Part shown: one piece after another, positions 47,201-59,100 of the stretch | How the letters are laid out: each line of letters opens with the position of its first letter | How positions within the stretch are numbered: position 1 is the stretch's first letter | Assembly: GCF_002078875.1 (NCBI RefSeq) | Contig: NC_034415.1 | Location: 25,445,413-25,509,412 of the forward strand | DNA length: 64,000 nucleotides | Direction: 5' to 3' | DNA from: Numida meleagris | Taxonomy: Eukaryota; Chordata; Aves; Galliformes; Numididae | Notes under the pieces: generated by a model | Database searches by the model: none | What the model was told of the DNA's origin: nothing | What the model saw: the letters and a program-made list of their open reading frames with translations, nothing else | Position numbers and translations under genes: made by a program

Positions 47201-49251
47201 ATGATAATACAACCCAATCTGTTTATTATTTTCAATTTTAAAAAGTAAGAAAATATTGCATCTTCATGAAAATTGCTTCATTGTTGGGCTGTTTGAGTGG
47301 TCAGTGTAATATATCATTGTTTGATCTGGCAGAACCATCTATTTATAAGCTAGTAGGTGTCAAACTATTTTTTTGGCAAAACAGAGAAGACACCTGGTTT
47401 AGTTTAGATTCCTCGCTATGTAATTCCAAACATCGCTCAGTACTCTTGGATTTAAACTCAGGCTAGGATCCAGACTTAAGAGTGCTGCTGTCATTCACAA
47501 GAGGCTCAAGAGCCTCTCCTCTCAAGCTTCATGAGATCATAAATACTTTTTCAATTTTTCTTTTTTCGTAGCTCAAGTCTAGGCAGAAACACAAAATAGG
47601 GGACATATTAAATGCAAGCGAGGTGCAGCGAGTTCTGTTCACTGTTTCAGAGTTGCCTGTATTGACCAACAGAGGTAGCAGCAATGCAATTAATGAAAGT
47701 TTGCTGATGAGATCCAGAGGAGGGGGCCACATATGTGGAGCTGTGATAAAACTTGGGAAGGTAGTGCAACACTGGGCCGTATTTGAGAGCAGGAATCAGA
47801 AACGCTGTATTTCTGTAGTGAAGTAAGCTTAAGGGAGCTGACTAACTCGTTAAAAGGTGCTATTCAACAACAATGCAGTAATGCCACTACAGAAGTGTCT
47901 TTTTAGTTAACTACTTTCCTTTCCTTAGACTCAGTGTAGGACGTACTGTGTCAGTATTTTAATACAGTTTGCATTTTCCATCAGCTAGATTGTGCTGTTT
48001 GACAGGATTCGGCATGTACATGTGATTTGCTTAGTTGTAAAGTTCAGGAGCTTATATTGACAGATTAATTTTCATTTCAACTCTAATTGTTTACAGGTCT
48101 CATAAAGGGCACGGGGATCATTGTTGTCAAGTAACTGGAAGGAGGAAAGCTGTATTATGCAGCACTGTGTGCACGCTCAGCACTTACATAAATGTAGTAG
48201 TAAAGATGAGAAAGAAAACATGGTGAGAGCAAGAGAGAAAGAGGAGGATGAGGTAGGAAAAAGAAATGTATACAACCTGATCCTGCGCTGTGTTCCTTGT
48301 TAAACCAGTGATCCAGCAACTTCATACCATTGCATCATTACCATGTTGAGCCTTTTGCAGGTTTTTTTTTTTTTCCTCTGTGGTGGATCTTCTCTCTTCT
48401 CACTGAGAAGGAGCCCTTTGCAAGGAGCTGGCCAGTTGTCTAAATAGGCTCCAGCCCCTCTTGATTATTTTCTCTTCTTCATCTGGTGAGGGAGATAGGT
48501 GGTCTGAAAAACACAGTCCAAGTGAAATGGTTCGTGCCCAGAGCAGCTAAGCAAAACTATGCTTTGAGGCCAACTTATTTTTCATAATTTATCTTGTAAT
48601 GTAAGCCAGTGCAGTAGTTTAAGAGAAATTTATTTTAAGCTTTAAAGGGCAAAGGACCTGTATATTTAACCACAGGCTAAGTTTGATTTAAGTACACTGA
48701 ACTCAGCAATGGCTGTTACCTCAGTGACATCCTATCTCCTACTAGGCAAAGTCCTTCTGCTCCTGCAGACCGCGTTCTGACGCTCCTCAGTAAAACAACC
48801 TTGGCAAGAAGAAATGGAGCTTGATTATGAGTGAATGAATGGTTACTAGTGGCAGCCGAACACCTGCCAATGTAGTGAGAAACACTGCATCATCATTTCT
48901 GATCTGTTAGGAACTCAGTTGTGAACTGAATGAAGAGTTAGGCACCCAAAACTGGCACCACCAACATCAGCCATCTTGCTGACAAGGCTGAGAAAGGCTG
49001 CCAAGAGCAATGTCAAGAGGAGAGGTTGTCTGAAAGATTTCCTCCAACGCTACTTCAGGTTACTCAGTGTACCTGCAGGCTGGATTTAACCAACTTGGGC
49101 TTCACAGCAGTCTGGTATGTGGTGGTGCTGAGGTGCTCCATTGGATGGCCTTTCTGTTAAAATACAGTCAGTGTTGCAACACTGGCAGCATTCTGTGTCA
49201 CAGGCCTCAAGTTATAGCTTTAGGTGGAGAGGTAAGCTTCAGACCTTTTTC
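41278..49251. other. Intergenic, no supported gene
   Basis: Contents are a doubtful CR1 remnant (45521-45577) and a run of 13 T (48362-48374). A GC-richer patch near 43930-44080 has no CpG-island character. Open frames here reach about 137 codons and none is recognised. Confidence 0.7.
45521..45577 (-). repeat. Possible degenerate CR1 3' end
   Basis: CGTAGAATCAAATAACAGAG, then CCAAGTTGGAAGAAAG and ATCATGTAGATC, resembles the reverse complement of a CR1 tail (AGAATCATAGAATxxCCAxGTTGGAAG type). Divergence is high. Confidence 0.5.
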
Positions 49252-49343
49252 ACAAAGAGTTTCCAATATAGCTATTCCATTTCACATCAGAAGATAACAA
49301 AGAGTTTCCAATATAGCTATTCCATTTCACATCAGAAGATAAC
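49252..49343. repeat. 45-bp perfect tandem duplication
   Basis: The unit starting ACAAAGAGTTTCCAATATAG and ending CATCAGAAGATA at 49252-49296 is repeated without mismatch at 49297-49341, and two further bases match. The unit is not a simple repeat and resembles no known element. Because the copies are identical it is probably young. Confidence 0.95.
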
Positions 49344-49493
49344 TTGGGACGAGCAAAGATGATTCTCCACCTTTTCGATTGAAGGTGCTGGGGCCACAGG
49401 TAGCATTACTGTTGCCATTCCAGCTTTTTTTGTCTTAAAAGTAGTTTAAAATAATATTTCACAGTTTTTAAATGTAGTTCAGTGAGAATGTTT

Positions 49494-49864
49494 AGTCTGG
49501 AGGAGACTCAGGGGAGACCTTACCGCTCTCCACAACTACCTGAAAGAAGGCTGTGGTGAGGTGGAGTTGGCCTCTTCTCCCAGGTAACAGTGATGGCACG
49601 AGAGCTGATGGCCTCAAGTCGCACCAGGGGAGGTTCAGGTTGAATGCTTGGAAGAAGTTATTCTCAGAAACAGGCTGGAAGGAACAGGCTGCCCAGGAAG
49701 GTGGTGGAGTCACTGTCTCTGGAGGTGACTCCACTTCCTTTATCTTAAGTAAAGTGTAGATGTGGCACAGAGGGTCATGGTTTAGTGGGCAGTATTGGTA
49801 GGTGGACAGTTGGACTAGATGATTGTAGAGGCCTTTTCCAGCCTTAATGGTTCTGTGATTCTAT
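49494..49864 (+). repeat. CR1 LINE 3'-end fragment (about 370 bp)
   Basis: This is the longest CR1 piece here. It contains AGTCTGGAGGAGACTCAGGG, GAGACCTTACCGCTCTCCAC, AACTACCTGAAAGAAGGCTG, CTTCTCCCAGGTAACA, GGCCTCAAGTCGCACCAGGG, GGCTGCCCAGGAAGGTGGTG, TTGGACTAGATGATTGTAGA and a TTCTGTGATTCTAT end. Relative to the usual CR1 order, a segment at 49728-49754 replaces the short TTCAAGAAACG block with about 27 unrelated bases. It belongs to the 3' end and codes for nothing. Confidence 0.94.
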
Positions 49865-51968
49865 TCAATTTTTAAACGGTTCTGTCCCTGAGTTCAGAGC
49901 CCAGGACAATTGTACAGTTTAGTAGATTAACATTCCTTAATAAATGTGAACACCTTGAGATCTTCTGTCTCTCAAAAAGGATGGCATTTTATTCCTGGGT
50001 TTCCCAATTTTCAGGATGACAAGATTCTTTATTATCTGAACCTTGACCTTGTGAAACACTGTGTCACCTTTACCACTGCAGGGCTTTGTGTCCAAGGAAT
50101 ACTGGCTTTTACACAATGTGTCAGCACTTACCCAACAGTTAGGAAGCAGAGATTCATAGTAATGGGAATATGATTTAAAATACTTGTGTCAGGTGTAAGA
50201 TTATCTTTTTCACCTACAGTAAGCTCTTCTCTCCTTCCTCACGTACCTCCTTATTACAACTTACGAGATCAGTCTTTTACGTTCTTAATATCCAAGGAGC
50301 AAAGTGGATGCAGGGCATTGGAATGTCTGTTTTATCACCCATGTGTAATATGAAGTCCCAGCATGGGATCCTTCTTGTTCTTGAAGTCTTGTTAGCTGAG
50401 TCCTGACGATGAATAGTACCTCCTGTCCTGGTCATATCATATTAGAAAGGATGGCTTGTTCCAGTGGTGGTGGCATAGATTTATTTATCAGGATGTTGCA
50501 CACAACAACACAAGCTAGTAGATTCTGCTTTTTATTTGATGGTAATCTTGATCAATAGCAGCTAAATCATTTACAGAAGAGAAATAAATGAGAAGAAAAA
50601 TTCACGTTTATACTCCAGCTGTGCAACAGGATCTTGGGTTTTTCCCATCCTCTCCTCCCAGAGCTTGTCAGCAGTAGGAATTCATATTAATAAAAGACAG
50701 ACTTATTTCTAGTGCAGGTGTTTCTAGGGTGATTGTAATCTTTCTGATTAATTGCATCTGCAAGAGATCTCATCATTATAAGCAAGATAGAAGTTGTTAA
50801 AGAAAGCATTCCTACAGCAGGGAACTTGCAATTAAAGTAATATTATAGGTTCTGAGCCTTGTGGAATTATAGGTAGAGTGTGAGAGTACAGCAAAGATAG
50901 GTCTGAAGATGTCGTTATGCCACCGAGTTCTTAGAACCCTACAGCAATGCAATGGACTGGCAAGGGCAAAAGAGCCCAATGTGATTAGGTAGTGCTGACA
51001 TCCAGCTTTTGGAGATTAAGCTGCATTACTAAGATTAGGGGCCCTTATCAAACTCTGAGTCCCAGGAGACTGCCCAAAGTCATCTGCCCTAAGTCAGTGA
51101 GGAAATAGCTGCAGAGAAGTGAAGTTCTCATCTTGTAAAAATAACATTTTACTGCTCCTGAAAGTCTCTAGGACAACAGCCTTGAAGACTGGGCTCTTGC
51201 TTGCTTGTGCAGAGCAGCAACATAAGGTTTGGTACATTACAAACTGAGAGGCCTCACCCTGTATTTAGCACAATAACATTTAATTGAGATGGAAATTGAT
51301 TAACAGACGCTAATGAAGGCCACATTTCCTTCTAGCATCTTAGTTGGGCCATCTGAAACATTTGCAAGTGGTTGTCATTCCAAGCTGAAGTTTTAGGGAG
51401 AGCGGGATATATTTACACATGTAAAATGCATTTGCTGTAATCTGTCTAGAGGCTCTCAGTCTTTATGGCCACAGTCTGAATACAGTTGTCACAGAAAGGT
51501 GATACTGGGAGAGGTGGAGAGGATCTCAGGTTCCTGATGGTCAAACTATCCCTTTCTTCTCACCCTTGCTGCTGCTGCTGCCAGATCTTAGATCTTATCT
51601 CAGATCTTGCTTGTTTGCCAGGGACTGAGATTCCTTTCCCCTAATGCTCATCACTACTCAGAGTCTATTTGTGTGTGTGACACAAACAAACTCTCCATTC
51701 TCAACTGGTGGCGTGACAGTCCTTTGGTTTTTGCATCATTACTTGTAGAGAGACAAATGGAAGGAATCCTCCAGTGTCATGCATCCATGACCTAAAGTCA
51801 AAAGGCTGTCTAAGTTGTTATTGGAGGAGATCCAGTTGCAGAAAGAAAAATTCTTGCCAAATCAGCTAGGGAAAGTTGACTGAAATATGTTTGAACAGAC
51901 AAATTGTTCAGCCATGCAGCTGGCTTAACAGAGGAAACTGTTATTCCTGGGTAATTCAAAGTAACTAT

Positions 51969-51997
51969 GTATATATATTTGTTTAAATATATATATT
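51969..51997. repeat. AT-rich inverted repeat
   Basis: TGTATATATATTT and AAATATATATAT face each other around a GTTT spacer and could form a short hairpin or cruciform. It may simply be an AT microsatellite. Confidence 0.7.
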
Positions 51998-54402
51998 GCA
52001 CAATCCTTCCTGTAGTCCGGGTTTCTCCCATTAAGAAGTCTGAAATCCAAGGAAAGAGAACTCAAAGCTACAAATTCAGTGCCCTCCCTGCACTTCAAGG
52101 TAATCCCCTATTTCTTCATGGGAGTACCCGGTTGCAGACGTTGCTGAGCACTTGCTCTGTGCAGTGGGAGATGGCATTTCTCATGCCCTGACTGGCTGAC
52201 CCCATTCTGTCCTGCCTGAACAAGCCATACCAGATCTCCTTTGCCTCATCATGTTCCGTGGAAAGCGGAAAGCCATTTTGTTTAGCGAACCTGGTTGCAA
52301 AATCCACAGATGGGTTTCCATCAACAGCGAAACATCACTGCAGAACCATGGTATGTACTTGTTAGCAAAACATTTCAAGTGCCCTGTTCTGCATTAATTT
52401 GCATTCAGGACTTGGCAGCGGCACTGAATTTTGTATTTGTTTTGGGACACCGCAAGAAGAAAATCTGTTCCTGTCGAAGCACTCACCCTTCCCTGCCAGC
52501 CTGTCTCTGATGGGATAACAGGAGACAGCTGCTCAGGATCCGGCCTTCCCAATGGTAACGGAGGGGTTAAACTGGGCTCCAAGCACTTGTTCTTCCAGTG
52601 CACCCTGCACTCCTCACCCTCTGGGATTTATGGTCATCTAGTCGCATGTTAAAAAGATTATAGGAAAAAATATGTAAATGAAAGTTAATAAGTGGAGCAG
52701 AGTGGTGTAAAAGCAGACCTATTAGAAACAGGATCCAAAGTTCTGCATATGCTACGTTTCTGTTGCTGGAATTGTCATCAAAGAGCTTTCTGAGGCTGCC
52801 TGGCCCAGATGAATTTTACATCCTTATGCGCTAGACCTGAGCCAAAGCCGAATTTGCAGGTGAAGCCGATGCCGCAGCTCGTGGGGAGGTGCCTGGCTAC
52901 ACGTGTCTGTCCCTCACCCAGCTGGGGGTCTGGCTCCCACAAGTGGGGGTTTCCTCAGAAAGGTGACCGTGGGGAGAACTTTGCTTGAGCCTTCCACAAC
53001 TGGTTTAGCAAAAGAAAAATAGAGCTAAGGACAAGTGGAATTTAATGAAGTTTTGTCCTTTAGGTTGAGCATACACATCACAGCCTTCCCTTTCCCCCGG
53101 AGGCTCAATGTCTTTTTGCCTGCAGCCCTTGGGGCAGTGCTTTAACCTTGTTGTTTCCTTCCACTGCTGGCAAAGAAGTCTGAGACATAAATAGCAGAAC
53201 AACAGTGCCTCAGGAACACTGTGCTGCGAGCACCTGCATGGCTCATGGCTAGGACTCCTGTGGTACCTGGCAGCAGTGGGGCAGCAGGACGCTGGGTGGG
53301 AAGAGCAGAGCGCCTTTCCCCAGGTCTCTGCTCTCCTGAGAGAAGTGCTCCTCCTGTGTAACTGATGGAGTGATTTTACACACCCCATTTCCCCAGGAGG
53401 AGAAGTAGAGCCGCATCCATGGGTGTGCTCAAGCTCTTAGCAAGATTTGAGGATGGATATTATTTAAGCATCAACTGTCACTACTTAAACTATTGCAGAA
53501 CACAGCCTGCAGAGCTCCCATTTGATTCCCTAACACAGAGGCTGCCAGGGTACAAAGCTAGATCCCATTCTGTGGCCTGGAGGTATAGCCAGGATCTCCA
53601 ATACATTCCCTTACTCTGATTGCACAGACAGCTCTGATCCCCTTTGCACCATGAGCAGAGCTCTTGGGGCTGCTGTTGAGGAACCAGATGGGCATATTCA
53701 AGTCACCTGGTCTTTGGAAACCTAGGACAGCCCTTAAAAACATGACTTCTCAAACAATAACAACAAAACCAGCATGGGACTAAAAGCTGGAAGGAGGCAC
53801 TGCCAGGATTTCTCTTGGCAACCTGTCGTTCTAAGAATCTGCTTCTTGCCACACTTGTGCAAGGCACAATATTGAACGTTTCCTGACTCTTTGCCTAGGA
53901 TGCTATAAATGCTGTCCAAATAGCAAGGTCTCGCTGCCGCTTTGATACATCTGGCTGGGCAGCGTGAAGCAGCACGCCAGAGGCTGATGGAGTCCCCACA
54001 GGACGTGCTCCATCTGTCAGACTCTCCGAAGAGCCGGGTGATGAATGATAGCGCTAACATTACACAGCTTGCCTCTGATGTTTTTCAAGTGTCCCTCCCC
54101 AACAGCTCACCCGCTGCCCTGTCTTCCAGGAGATAACCCAGCACAACAGAACATTACCTCATTAAGAAAGCTAGCTCTAATTAAAACCAGGCAGGGCATC
54201 ACCTCCCTTACGTTTGCTTGAGGGGTCCACCCTGCCATTTAAATTCCTCTTTGGAAGATTAATGTCCACACATGTTGCAAAGAGGGATTTTCTTAGAAGC
54301 GCTCATTTTGGAGCAGATATTAGACATGGTGAAAACGAGCATCAACAATAAAAAGAGCAATCACAGGTTCTTCAGATGTTCATCAGACTCTGGAGGTTGC
54401 AC

Positions 54403-54440
54403 ATGTGTGTGTTTGTGTGCACATACATGTGTGTGTGTTT
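54403..54440. repeat. Interrupted TG/CA microsatellite
   Basis: ATGTGTGTGTTTGTGTGCAC is followed by ATACATGTGTGTGTGTTT. It is an imperfect alternating purine-pyrimidine tract. Confidence 0.88.
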
Positions 54441-56178
54441 GGAGTGGGGATGCCATAGAGATAATAGCTTAAAAGAAGTTGAGAGACATGATTTAGTCTG
54501 AACCCCATATGAATACTATACAGACACATTGTTCAACCACAAGATCTGTTTGGCTACAACATGTCTGTACCCCGATCTGTCTGTACCTAAAGAAGCAGAA
54601 TACCAGCTGAGGAATATCAAGAGCAATTTGCAGGACAGCCACGGCAGAGCCCTCTGCAAACATGCTGTCACATTCACTCCTCTGTTCTTCCCATTACTCC
54701 AAGTTTGAAAGGAAAGAATGGCTGGATGAGAGATGCATTTTTGCTGGCTCCTGAATGGATGGAGAGGAAAGGGAAAAATGAATCATATTCTTGAAATCAC
54801 AGCTCAGTTTTTGTGGCACTCAGGTTTTTGTCTCCTGATGACGCTCTGGTTTATTTTAAACCAAAAGGTTTTAAGTTCAAACATGACTTAATTTGGAATA
54901 ATTTGAAGCAAGCCAGTAGCATCACCTAAGTCATTTAGTACACATTTTGCCTTTTATTCCTACAGAACTTCTGGTGGAGAGCGCTGCCATGATTTACATG
55001 GAATTCCCATTGCAGGAGTGGCTTGACATGGCGGAAGCACTTTTAACTTAGGGATGTTACTGTCACCGCCTGACTGACAAATCCAAGGCCCCAGACAGTG
55101 ACCATGGCCTGACAGCAGCACAGGCTTCAGTGATCCCATTCCACGCTGCTCCTTGGCTATGCCAGTACAAACAGTTGATTTTTTTTTCTTCTGTTCTTTT
55201 TCGTGTGGCTCAGTTCCATTGCATGGTTTCTAACCTTGCCACCTCCTGCAGTGGTATTGGCCTAATTCTGGTGGGTGAAATAATGAAAATGAAAAAAATG
55301 AAGCCTCTTAAGTATAGCCCGCATGCGATCTGTGGGGCACTGTTTTCAGTAGAACACTAGGAAAAGAACGTTCCTGTGTTCTTGGCTGTTCACCTCTAAC
55401 CTCAGAGCACCAAAGCTCACTGCCTTCCCTTCCAGGGCCCCCAGAATCAACTTTTGTTTTTGATGGTCCACCTAGGAGCCCCGTGTTTGGATGGTGTGTT
55501 CAGTTCATATTAAACTGGTCAGTAGCCAAGCTGTAAGGAATACCTATGGAGTCACATTTCTTCCAGGGAGTCCAGAGGTCCAGAAGCATTACAGTTATAT
55601 CCAGTATGCATACAGTTGACAACAGCCAATTTAAAAAATATGTACAAATCTTATCAAGTGCTGCCTGCTTTGCTGAATTAGAGTTTTTGAGTTATTCAAA
55701 TCACAATTGTCACAGGTTCTTATGATTTGTGTACTAAGCATCCTTAATTTTGCATTGGAAAGATGATCCTTGAAGCCATGAAAAACACGCTTAACAGCAT
55801 GTACGTGAAAACCTTTACAACACAAAAAATGTAGTCCAGTTTTCAAGCATCAGGTAAACAATCAAATGCAAGTGTCTGTGGGTTGGTAGGCCAACGAGCT
55901 TCCTTTGAGGAAGGGAGGCTTGACAGGAGAAAGTGTCTTTAAATAGCTATGAGTAGAGCCTAGAGTTTGCAGTTGCCAGTGCTTCATTTCAGTATAGGCT
56001 CTTTCAAATCCCTTTCTCATCTCAGACAGCCTTTGAAGCAGCTTGTCCCATCAAAGAACCTAGTCAGGCTTAGACTGTGAGCTGAAGACATGGCTGTCTA
56101 AATAGCATGGGGAACAACTTCAGGTCACAGTGGCAATATTTTGTGCAGAGCATAAACAAAACAGATATACTTTATTGA

Positions 56179-56188
56179 GGGGGGGGGG
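56179..56188. repeat. Poly(G) run, 10 nt
   Basis: Ten consecutive G in otherwise ordinary sequence. The length may be uncertain because such runs are error-prone in sequencing. Confidence 0.85.
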
Positions 56189-59100
56189 AAGGGCTACATT
56201 GCTGCTTAATTAGAGTGTCTCTTGGCCAAAACATCCAGGACCATTCGGTATAAACTTCAACTTTTTCATGGATTCAGTAGAGACAGGTATCCTGAAGGAA
56301 GGCTACTGATCTGCTGTGCGTGTATCTCCCCTAGCAAATGTTTGGCCTCAAACCTGAGCAAGGGAATTGAGATGTAAAACTGAAATGTTAGACTTAATGC
56401 TCACCTTAATGCACATGTAGAGACATGAGAATAGATTTCAAAGGGAAGAGCCAGGTTGAATCCTTGCCCAAATCTTTGTCCCCAGTGTTGAGATTCAAGA
56501 ATAATCAGGTGCAACAACAACAAAAAAAAGTTTCTTATTTCTGTGCTCTCCATTTCCTGGTCCCTTGTTCAAAATTAGATTGTTAAGTACTCCAAGCACA
56601 TCTGTTTTCTAGCAAGACCCAAAGTATCAGGAACACATGGAAATGTACCAAGAAAACCTGTTATCAGGAGATCACCATTCTAGCTATGGAACGGCACCTG
56701 AAGAGCTCAGGGGGCCTTAGGAAAGCTGGCAGACTTTTGAGCTGCTTCTATCAGTAGTTACATGACAATTTCACTGGGTTCTCAGAACCATAACTGACCT
56801 TACAGTCCCAAATGGCCTACTACACCTCCATTTATGGTAGCATTCAGACTTGCTGACTGTAGTGGAAATGCTAGATCAGGGCTTGAACCAGTGATTGAGC
56901 ACCTGGTGGGAAGGCACGGCCAACCCAGGAGAGCTCAGCTGCATGCAATGCACCTGAGTGACTGGAAGGGATAGAGCCAAAATCCACCCCTTCCCAGACC
57001 TCATTTAAGGGTTGGCATGGTGGTGAGGGTGTTTCATCTGGAGATCCCTGTGTACTTTGGGACTTTCCAGGTCTTCTGAAGGTAAGCAGTTTCTTTTTCT
57101 GATTTCTACACTAACTACTATCATATCTGAGCAGATCCTTACTTGCTGTAGCCTAAGACCTTGCTTCTATGCTATTTTGTTACACTTTTTTCATGTTATG
57201 CTGACAAGTTGCTTTTTTCATTGTCCTTGCTGTGATTATAATCTGGAATTCTTTGTGAGATGCTTATGAGTGTTACAGGCTTAAACAAAACAAACCCAGG
57301 CAATAAAATACTTTTTTTCAATTTGCCTTTGAATTAATCTGTAACAGCCATAAAAATCAAAGAGGAAATGATAAAATCCAATATTCACACATAATGAAGT
57401 GGAAATAGTTTTTAAAAACTCCTAGCCTTAGTCTTGTTGCATCCTGCAACATGCTGACCTCAGTACCTTAAGTAGATCAGCTGGTCTTGCGCTACAAACA
57501 TTGTAAGTTATACTTCTGTCCTTTAGAAATATGTGCATCTGGTTTCTGAATTCGTCTTGGATTACTAATAAGCTATTGCTCTTCTCTTTCATTCTACCCA
57601 TTCGTAACCTTTTTAGCTGTGGTATGGCAATTCTTAAAATCTCTTATGTTCTTTTTTCCCAGAACTAGGTAACCTTCCACCACTCAGTGTTTGTTTTTTT
57701 TTTACACCAAAACAAAAGAGCTTTTTCCATTCCTTCATTGAGTTCCTCTAGTAGATCAAGTCTTATTTTCATCTCTCAGAAACTTAATGCAGTATCGAAG
57801 GACCTTCCTCTGATGTAGGGTTTGCCAACCAGATTGCTTGTGGCTCTGCTCGATTACTGATACGCTTGCTGCAGAGCACTTAAAGCACATGAAGTCTATA
57901 TAACTCTTGACTCTGTTGAGATCTAATGTATCTCTTTAGAGGTAATGGGTTGGATCATGTAACTGTTCTTCCCTCAAGGAAGGCTTGTAGGAGGTTCTGC
58001 GCATACTGAACACTTGATGGTTGTGAGGTCTCTTGCAGTTAACACAGTTGTCATTCTTGACACCTGTGCAACAGAATTGATACCATAAACTGCCTTAATA
58101 CCATACAATGGACCTGTATGTTTAAAACAGGTTTCAGGAGGCAGCTACAGCTCAGGAATACCTTACCTACAAACTATCTTCCTGTTGAATATCATGTTAC
58201 CAGAGCATCTATTTGCAACAGTCTTCAAGAAGTTAGCACAGTGTGTTAGCATGTTCTTATTGAGCACAAGGTGGTGTAGTGGGAAGAACAAGTAAAGATG
58301 AAACAAAGCAAATGTTGGCTGACAAATGTTTCCTGACAGCAGGATATGGAGGATGCAGTGCTCTACAAAGAGGAGCCTAGCAAGTCATAGCAGGTGGTAG
58401 ATCATCTTTGTTTTAGATCTGTCCTAAAAAGTGTGGATGTTGGGCACATTTGACTTCCTGATGTACTGAGAGACAATGTTGTTATAGCTCTAGTTACTTC
58501 ACTCATTAAGGTAATTAGTTTCAGCTGAAAACAACTGCCATCTTTTCAGCCTGCCTCTTGGCTGATTGAGCAGACACCTGCACTAAACAGCCAGGATCTT
58601 TTTTCTTTCAAAGTTCCTGTTAATTTGTTTGGCTATTAAACAATATCCAAATTTCCAGGAATGCTATATTAGCAAGACCTTCAGAAATCCTGTTTCTCTG
58701 TAAATGAGTAGAATCTCACCTGACTCTCTGGCACCTCAGAGTGCTCCCACACTTGTGCATGGGAGTTTGTGAACGCCCATGCCTTGACCTTCAATGCTGC
58801 ATGAAGATATCTCTGTTACATATGGGCTGCCTGCATCTGACAGGCAAACTTCTGTCACTCTCCATTACACTAATGCAGAAACTGCTCCACCCCACTTAAG
58901 CTTGTTTGACTGCAGCCAGATATTTGTGTTAACTTCTCATGCTGCAAGCTGAGGCCCTTAAATAACTTAAGACTTGCAAACAGAGGTGGATGGAGAATGT
59001 TTCTCTTGTTCCCTGACAACTGGGAATCTCAAGCATTTTCCCTGCTGAGAGTCATTACAAAACCAGAAACAGCTTACAGTAGACCAAATGTATTCCCCTG

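Noticed and set aside
54272..54472. Open frame rich in Cys/Val ending near 54470
   Set aside because: The Cys/Val-rich part is simply the translated TG microsatellite.
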